From a candidate division KSB1 bacterium (GTDB taxonomy: Bacteria > Zhuqueibacterota > Zhuqueibacteria > Zhuqueibacterales > Zhuqueibacteraceae): DNA of 64,000 nucleotides. Below, one piece after another: positions 57,968 to 64,000 of the stretch. Each line of letters opens with the position of its first letter. The stretch's first letter is position 1. The notes under the pieces are model-generated. The model was not told the DNA's origin. It searched no databases and was given only the letters and a program-made list of their open reading frames with translations. Made by a program: the position numbers and the translations under genes. The DNA lies in contig JAPDQB010000037.1 in the NCBI GenBank assembly GCA_034506175.1, forward strand, positions 1 to 64,000, read 5' to 3'.

Positions 57968-59788
57968 TTGAGCAATCAAACACAAAAAATCCACATTCTC
58001 CCCGAAGATCTGGTCAATAAAATCGCCGCCGGTGAAGTGGTGGAACGCCCGGCTTCAGTCGTGAAAGAGTTGGTCGAGAACGCCATCGATGCGGGCGCGA
58101 CGGAAATTTCGGTGATCGTCAAGGAAGGCGGGCGGGCGCTGATTCAAGTGGTGGACAATGGCAGTGGCATGAGCCGCGAGGATGCTTTGCTGGCGTTTCA
58201 GCGCCATGCAACGAGCAAAATTGCCAGCGCCGAGGATTTGGAGGCGATTCGCACGCTCGGCTTTCGCGGCGAAGCCCTGGCCAGCATCGCTGCGATTGCG
58301 CGCGTTGAAATGCGCACGATGGAAGCCGGCGCGAGAGAAGCGACGTGGTTGAAAATTGAAGGCAACGCCCCGCCGGAAGTGAGCATCGGCTCGGGAACGC
58401 CGGGAACCAACCTGGCGGTGAAAAATCTTTTTTTCAATACGCCCGGGCGCCGCAAATTTCTGAAATCGGCGACAACAGAATATCGCCAAATTATCGCGGT
58501 GATGTACCGCTTTGCCATCGCGTTTCCAAACGTGCAATTTACGTTCGTGCACGATGATGAAATTATTTTCGACATGCCGCCGGCCGCGAGTTTGAACGAA
58601 CGCCTCGTGACTTTGTTCGGCAGTCGCTTGCGCGAGGCCCTGATCGAGATCAAAGAAAAAAGCCCGGCGGTGGAAATTTCCGGCGTGGTCGGCAAGCAGA
58701 GCACGGTGCGGCAGGCGCGCGGTGAGCAATATTTGTATCTTCATCAGCGCTACATCACCGACAAGTCGCTGCACCACGCCGTCATTTCGGCGTACGGAGA
58801 AATTCTCGCACATGGCGGATTTCCGTTTTATGCGATTTTTCTGAAAGTCGATCCGGCGCGCGTCGATGTCAATGTTCATCCCTCAAAAATGGAGGTCAAA
58901 TTTGCCGATGATCGGCTGATTTACGCGATTCTTCGCAACACCGTGCGCCGCAGCCTGAGCTCGGCGGCGGTCGTTCCGGTTGAAACGAATTTGGGCCACG
59001 CGATTCCGGAGATGAATTGGCCTGCCGCGCCGGAAATGCCGGCCTCGGAGAATGAAGCACCGCCGCTGCACTTGACGCCGCCACTATCGAATTTTCGCGT
59101 GCAGCACCCCGGCCGGCAACTGGGATTCAATCTTGCACCTCCCTCCCCTGCCGTGCCGCAATCCGTCACGCCCGCTCAGCTCCGCGGCGATTCGACTCCG
59201 GATCTCGGACAAGATGAAATCAAAATCTGGCAAATTCACAATCGTTACATTTTGTCGCCGAACAAATCAGGATTGGTGATCATCGATCAGCACGTGGCGC
59301 ACGAGCGCATTTTGTACGAGCAGGCGCTGGAGATGTTTGAAAAGCAAAACCCTGCCCCGCAGCAATTGCTGTTTCCGGTTTTGGTGGAATTGAGCGTCGA
59401 AGATTTTGAGCTGCTCACGGAATTTTTGCCGTTTCTCGAGCGGCTCGGTTTCATCATCAAATATTTTGGCCGGCAAACGATGATGATCGAAGCCGTGCCT
59501 TCCGGCGCGCGTTATGCCGGTAATTTGCAAGACGGCAAAATTTTGCTGCAGATCATCGATGATTTTCGGCGCGGCAAGCGCGAAAAATTGGAAATTCGTG
59601 ACAACGTCGCGCGCTCGTATGCCTGTCACACCGCCGTGCGCGCCGGCGATCGCCTCACTGCTGTCACGATGCAGGCGCTGATCAGCCAGTTGTTCACCAC
59701 GAAGTCCCCGTATTTCTGCCCGCATGGCCGCCCGGTGATGATTCAAATTCCACTGGAAGAACTGGACAAACGCTTTGGCAGAACTTGA
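57968..59788 (+). CDS. mutL: DNA mismatch repair endonuclease MutL
   Basis: 606 residues starting with TTG behind GAGGTG. GHKL ATPase: LPEDLVNKIAAGEVVERPAS, VKELVENAIDAGATEI, VDNGSGMS and FRGEALASIAAIARVEM. The linker (about 330-420) is proline-rich. The C-terminal dimer domain has DQHVAHERILYE, the metal-binding DQHAx2Ex4E motif with A to V in the fourth place, and FCPHGRPVMIQIPLEELDKR, so it is the nicking type of MutL used in species without MutH. mutS is not in the window. Confidence 0.96.
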   Translation: MSNQTQKIHILPEDLVNKIAAGEVVERPASVVKELVENAIDAGATEISVIVKEGGRALIQVVDNGSGMSREDALLAFQRHATSKIASAEDLEAIRTLGFRGEALASIAAIARVEMRTMEAGAREATWLKIEGNAPPEVSIGSGTPGTNLAVKNLFFNTPGRRKFLKSATTEYRQIIAVMYRFAIAFPNVQFTFVHDDEIIFDMPPAASLNERLVTLFGSRLREALIEIKEKSPAVEISGVVGKQSTVRQARGEQYLYLHQRYITDKSLHHAVISAYGEILAHGGFPFYAIFLKVDPARVDVNVHPSKMEVKFADDRLIYAILRNTVRRSLSSAAVVPVETNLGHAIPEMNWPAAPEMPASENEAPPLHLTPPLSNFRVQHPGRQLGFNLAPPSPAVPQSVTPAQLRGDSTPDLGQDEIKIWQIHNRYILSPNKSGLVIIDQHVAHERILYEQALEMFEKQNPAPQQLLFPVLVELSVEDFELLTEFLPFLERLGFIIKYFGRQTMMIEAVPSGARYAGNLQDGKILLQIIDDFRRGKREKLEIRDNVARSYACHTAVRAGDRLTAVTMQALISQLFTTKSPYFCPHGRPVMIQIPLEELDKRFGRT

Positions 59789-59847
59789 AACGACATTTCA
59801 ATTCACGATTTTTGATGGATGGAAAATTGAATCTTTCAGGAGGATGT

Positions 59848-60537
59848 ATGAATTTAACCCCAATTCAAAAAAGTCTCATCGAGCGCGTCGTCAACGTCTT
59901 TGAGACCGGAACACCGGATGGCGATTATGGAAACATCACCATCTTTCACGATGGCCCGCACAACATCCGCCAAATCACCTATGGCCGGTCGCAGACGACG
60001 GAATACGGCAAGCTCCGCCAATTGGTGCAGGCGTACGTTGCTGCAAACGGCATGTTTAGCCAGGCCTTGAGCCGCTACGCCGAGGATGTCGGCAGCAGGC
60101 CGCTCACCGATAATAATGATTTTAAAAATTTGCTGCGCCGCGCCGGCCGGGAGGATTCGGTGATGCGGCGAGTACAAGATCAATTTTTCGACGACGCCTA
60201 TTTTCTTCCAGCCATGGCGTGGGCGGATCAGGAACAATTCACGCTGCCGCTTTCAGCGCTGGTCATCTATGATTCCTTTATTCACAGCGGCAGCATACTT
60301 TGGATCATCCGGCAAATGTTTCCGGAAAACCCGCCGTCTTTGGGCGGCAGCGAAAAAGCCTGGACCACCGCTTATGTCAATGCGCGGCACAAATGGCTGA
60401 GCACACATCATCGCGAGATTGTCCGTCAGACGATTTACCGGACGGCTTGTTTCAAACAGCAAATCCAAAAGGGCAATTGGGATTTATCCCAAGTGCCGAT
60501 TATGGCGAACGGCGTTAAAGTCACGCCCAAAGTGTAG
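59848..60537 (+). CDS. Chitosanase-like glycoside hydrolase (GH46 type)
   Basis: 229 residues from the ATG behind AGGAGG. NVFETGTPDGDYGNITIFHD has the catalytic glutamate (FETG) and, about 16 residues on, the second acid; RQITYGRSQTTEYGKLRQLV and DSFIHSGSILWIIRQMF follow as in GH46 relatives. It would hydrolyse chitosan-like polymers. There is no signal peptide, so the protein is either cytoplasmic or exported another way. Upstream in frame lie 21 more codons (from 59785) that lack a ribosome binding site. It stands alone between mutL and a methyltransferase gene. Confidence 0.8.
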   Translation: MNLTPIQKSLIERVVNVFETGTPDGDYGNITIFHDGPHNIRQITYGRSQTTEYGKLRQLVQAYVAANGMFSQALSRYAEDVGSRPLTDNNDFKNLLRRAGREDSVMRRVQDQFFDDAYFLPAMAWADQEQFTLPLSALVIYDSFIHSGSILWIIRQMFPENPPSLGGSEKAWTTAYVNARHKWLSTHHREIVRQTIYRTACFKQQIQKGNWDLSQVPIMANGVKVTPKV

Positions 60538-60667
60538 TCGTCACGCATTTGACTGCATCATTGTCGATCGGCAACTTCTGCTTTACGCTTATAATTGTTT
60601 GCGAAAAGCACTTGCATTTTAATCGGGCACTATTCATAGCCAATCGTTGTAAATTCTTGCTGGTCTC

Positions 60668-61453
60668 ATGCGCGCCTGTTTTATCTGTGACACTGCGGCG
60701 AAGGTGAATCAATACGCTCATGTTGCCGCGCAAGATTATCTGCGCTGCTCGCGTTGCGGTCTTATTTTTGTCGATGTCATCAACCCGCCGGATCAGCTTT
60801 ATCACGCCTACGACGGCGGCCTTTTCAAAGCCTGGCGGCGCAAGCTCGTCGCGCCGTTTCGTGGGTTCAACCACGTGCGGAACTTCGACAAGTCCATGGC
60901 GCGCGCCAGGCGCATTTTTGATTTTGTCGCCTCGAGATACACGAATCAGCGCCACAATCCGGTCTGGCTCGACATCGGCTGCAACAAAGGCTTCTTGCTC
61001 GCCGCGGCGGTGGAAAAGGGCTGGCAAGTTTACGGCGTCGAGCTGGTGCCGGAGTTGATGCGGCCTTTCCAAAGAAAGTTTAAACAATTTGCCGACAACA
61101 TTTTCTCAAAGCGCTTTATCGACGTGCAAGGAAATTTTTCCGACAACACCTTCGAGGTGATTTCCGCCATTGACGTCATCGAGCATTTTGAAGAGCCGCG
61201 CCGTGACCTGAGCAGCGTCTATCGCATTTTGAAGTCCGGCGGCCTTTTTGTTGCGCAAACGCCGGACGGCGCCGCCCCGCAAGCGCAAGAGTTAAAAGAA
61301 CGCTGGGGCGCTTTGAAACCGCTCGAGCATTTGCACATTTTTAACGCCGTCAATCTCGAAATTTTTGCCAAGCAGCTCGGTTTTGCGGAGATCGAATTTT
61401 TTCCGCCGTTTGAAGAAGCGGATGGAAATTTGGTGGCGGTGATGAAGAAATAA
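60668..61453 (+). CDS. SAM-dependent methyltransferase with N-terminal zinc-ribbon-like cysteines
   Basis: 261 residues. Starts MRACFICDTAAKVNQYAHVA and continues DYLRCSRCGLIFVDVI: two CxxC pairs (FIC/CSRC) that could bind zinc, a header common in Methyltransf_23 proteins acting on cell-surface sugars or lipids. The SAM site is VWLDIGCNKGFLLAAAVEKG near residue 100, followed by VISAIDVIEHFEEPRRDLSS and LKSGGLFVAQTPDG. Substrate unknown. It precedes hsdM by 33 bases, but the functions seem unrelated. Confidence 0.85.
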   Translation: MRACFICDTAAKVNQYAHVAAQDYLRCSRCGLIFVDVINPPDQLYHAYDGGLFKAWRRKLVAPFRGFNHVRNFDKSMARARRIFDFVASRYTNQRHNPVWLDIGCNKGFLLAAAVEKGWQVYGVELVPELMRPFQRKFKQFADNIFSKRFIDVQGNFSDNTFEVISAIDVIEHFEEPRRDLSSVYRILKSGGLFVAQTPDGAAPQAQELKERWGALKPLEHLHIFNAVNLEIFAKQLGFAEIEFFPPFEEADGNLVAVMKK

Positions 61454-61486
61454 AACAGATAAAAAGAAAAAAAGATAAAAAGAAAC

Positions 61487-62995
<1,509 letters not shown>

Positions 62996-63004
62996 AAATG
63001 AGCC

Positions 63005-63033
63005 TTGACGAGCTTTGGGAGCTTCATTATATT
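63005..63033 (+). promoter_or_regulatory. Promoter of the MazF-type TA module
   Basis: TTGACG (63005-63010), 17-base spacer, TATATT (63028-63033). The -10 region lies between AGCTT and AAGCT arms (about 63020-63038), a small inverted repeat that could be an operator for autoregulation by the antitoxin. Confidence 0.55.
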
Positions 63034-63071
63034 AAGCTAATCGTGAGCACACCAATTTAAGAGGCAAGAAA

Positions 63072-63284
63072 ATGACCGCACAGACAACGGCTGAAACCAT
63101 TTACAGCCAAGTGATAAGGCCATTGCCGCTGCCGGAGCGGCTGAAATTGGCAACCATGATTCTTAATGACATTCCGCCTCAGGCAGTTGTCGACTACAGC
63201 GAAGAATGGACGGAGGAGGATATGCGGGATGCTGCTTTATATTCATTCCGCCGTGCTGCAAAGAGTTTAGGCGAGGAGGCATAA
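63072..63284 (+). CDS. Antitoxin-like protein paired with MazF
   Basis: 70 residues. IRPLPLPERLKLATMILNDI, then PPQAVVDYSEEWTEEDMRDA is a pattern seen in small antitoxins encoded just before PemK/MazF toxins. AAGAGG precedes the ATG. The stop lies one base before the toxin ATG, so the pair is translationally coupled. No DNA-binding fold is obvious, though its short N-terminal segment could insert into a ribbon. Its partner assignment rests on context. Confidence 0.7.
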   Translation: MTAQTTAETIYSQVIRPLPLPERLKLATMILNDIPPQAVVDYSEEWTEEDMRDAALYSFRRAAKSLGEEA

Positions 63285-63285
63285 G

Positions 63286-63615
63286 ATGCTCAACCCAGGC
63301 GATATTGTGATTGTCGATTTCCCTGGCGCAATTGGCATCAAGACGCGTCCGGCGATAGTTTTGTCTACAAACCTTTATCACACGCACCGACCTGATGTGA
63401 TTGTTGGCCTCGTAACGACCCACATCGCGGCAGCGACGGCACCGACTGATTATGTATTGCAAGACTGGGCGGCTGCAGGACTGCACCAACCGTCGGCCTA
63501 TCGTTCCTATCTTGTCACCCTCGATGACGGTTCGCTGCCGCCTATTGGTCATCTCTCCGACCGCGACTGGCAGGAAGTGCAAGCCCGTTTAAAACTGGCG
63601 CTGGCGGTGCCTTGA
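63286..63615 (+). CDS. MazF/PemK-family mRNA interferase
   Basis: 109 residues. LNPGDIVIVDFPGAIGIKTR, PAIVLSTNLYHTHRPDVIVG and the final block LVTLDDGSLPPIGHLSDRDW show the PemK/MazF fold: the RPAIVLS strand and the arginine before it, and the threonine-rich second half. Such toxins cut mRNA at short motifs. It is preceded by its probable antitoxin and followed by a nucleotidyltransferase gene 13 bases on. Confidence 0.85.
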   Translation: MLNPGDIVIVDFPGAIGIKTRPAIVLSTNLYHTHRPDVIVGLVTTHIAAATAPTDYVLQDWAAAGLHQPSAYRSYLVTLDDGSLPPIGHLSDRDWQEVQARLKLALAVP

Positions 63616-63628
63616 ACGGCGAGGGAAA

Positions 63629-63952
63629 ATGCCTCGTACAAAAAATCCGCCTCCCACTTTAGAGCAAGCACTTCATATTCTGCGGGCGCAACTTCCCGCG
63701 CTCCGCGAACGTTATGGCGTGAAAACCTTGAGCGTATTCGGATCTTATGTGCGCGGTGAACAAAAAAAACGAAGCGATCTGGACATTCTGGTTGAGCTCG
63801 ATGATCAAGACAATCCGTTGAGTCTTTTGGAGTTTATCGCCTTGAAAAACCATTTGAGTGATCTGTTGCAAGTCAAGGTGGATTTAGTCGAAAGAAGCAC
63901 TCTTAAACCTGCAATTGGCAAGCATATCCTCGAGGAGGTTATTCCGGTATGA
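63629..63952 (+). CDS. MNT-domain nucleotidyltransferase (MntA-like antitoxin)
   Basis: 107 residues. TLSVFGSYVRGEQKKRSDLD has the GSxxRGxxxxxSDxDxxV site of minimal nucleotidyltransferases, with the third aspartate later in VKVDLVERSTLKP. Members with this site modify HEPN (HepT) toxins by adding AMP or other nucleotides. The stop overlaps an ATG that opens a frame reaching the window edge, as expected for an MNT-HEPN pair. Confidence 0.85.
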   Translation: MPRTKNPPPTLEQALHILRAQLPALRERYGVKTLSVFGSYVRGEQKKRSDLDILVELDDQDNPLSLLEFIALKNHLSDLLQVKVDLVERSTLKPAIGKHILEEVIPV

Positions 63953-64000
63953 AACCGAAACGGGTATTGACGGATTATCCAAGGTACCCAAATCCATTCG
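63949..64000 (+). CDS. Possible HEPN (HepT-like) partner, cut by the window edge
   Basis: Overlaps the nucleotidyltransferase stop (ATGA). The first residues MKPKRVLTDY fit the start of a HepT/DUF86 protein. The next residues, PRYPNPF, do not look like the family helix, so a frameshift or a different protein is possible. Only 17 codons are visible. Confidence 0.4.
   Translation, partial: MKPKRVLTDYPRYPNPF

Overview
The window looks like a chromosomal segment of a Gram-negative bacterium of the FCB group, possibly a KSB1- or Calditrichota-like lineage. The pointers are a secreted matrixin-type protease with a C-terminal Por/T9SS-type sorting domain, large S9 and S46 peptidases, MlaE/MlaF lipid-transport genes and a DUF4296-like lipoprotein. 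This placement is inference. No rRNA, tRNA or CRISPR array was found. Most of the window is ordinary housekeeping DNA, interrupted by patches of toxin-antitoxin (TA) debris and repeat-bordered cassettes.

Layout. 1-600: remnant of a HEPN gene and a terminator. 603-10330 (minus strand): secreted protease, gpsA, a DUF4416-PurM fusion, a YgiT-type zinc-finger gene with a broken toxin partner, a CPBP protease, a cobalamin-binding protein, a queuosine-mannosyltransferase-like glycosyltransferase and fdhD. 10400-13860: IS4-type transposase remnant, an S9 peptidase, and HigBA-like remnants. 13860-16837: Y-family polymerase and mlaEF. 16845-20463: radA set inside a TA graveyard that includes a second, partial copy of the radA 3' end. 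20477-27747: tgt, yajC, def, fmt, rsmB, a PASTA protein, rpe, a lipoprotein and gpmA. 27797-30257 (minus strand): an NtrC-type regulator and its PAS histidine kinase.

30467-38166 is a reductive pyrimidine (or hydantoin) degradation cluster: beta-ureidopropionase-like amidohydrolase, NCS1 permease, class III aminotransferase and dihydropyrimidinase. Two genes for double-domain GxxExxY (PD-(D/E)xK-like) proteins sit in its intergenic gaps. The first lies between a tandem array of GCAACGAAA-type repeats and an inverted array of TTTCGTTGC-type repeats. The second lies between long imperfect palindromes of a different family. In both proteins the N-terminal domain keeps the nuclease residues and the C-terminal domain has lost them.

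38915-43447 is bordered by single, oppositely oriented copies of the first repeat family. It carries a 62-residue protein, a Rad50/SbcC-like zinc-hook ATPase and a RecQ helicase fused to a ComF-like phosphoribosyltransferase; a DprA-like gene follows. These two arrangements are the best candidates for something undescribed.

44380-64000: S46 peptidase, B12-binding radical SAM protein, Uma2 nuclease, a fucose-isomerase-like protein behind a consensus promoter, miaA, a type II restriction-modification pair, trkA/trkH, radC, mutL, a chitosanase, a methyltransferase, hsdM without visible hsdS or hsdR, a MazF-type TA pair and a nucleotidyltransferase with the start of a possible HEPN partner at the right edge.
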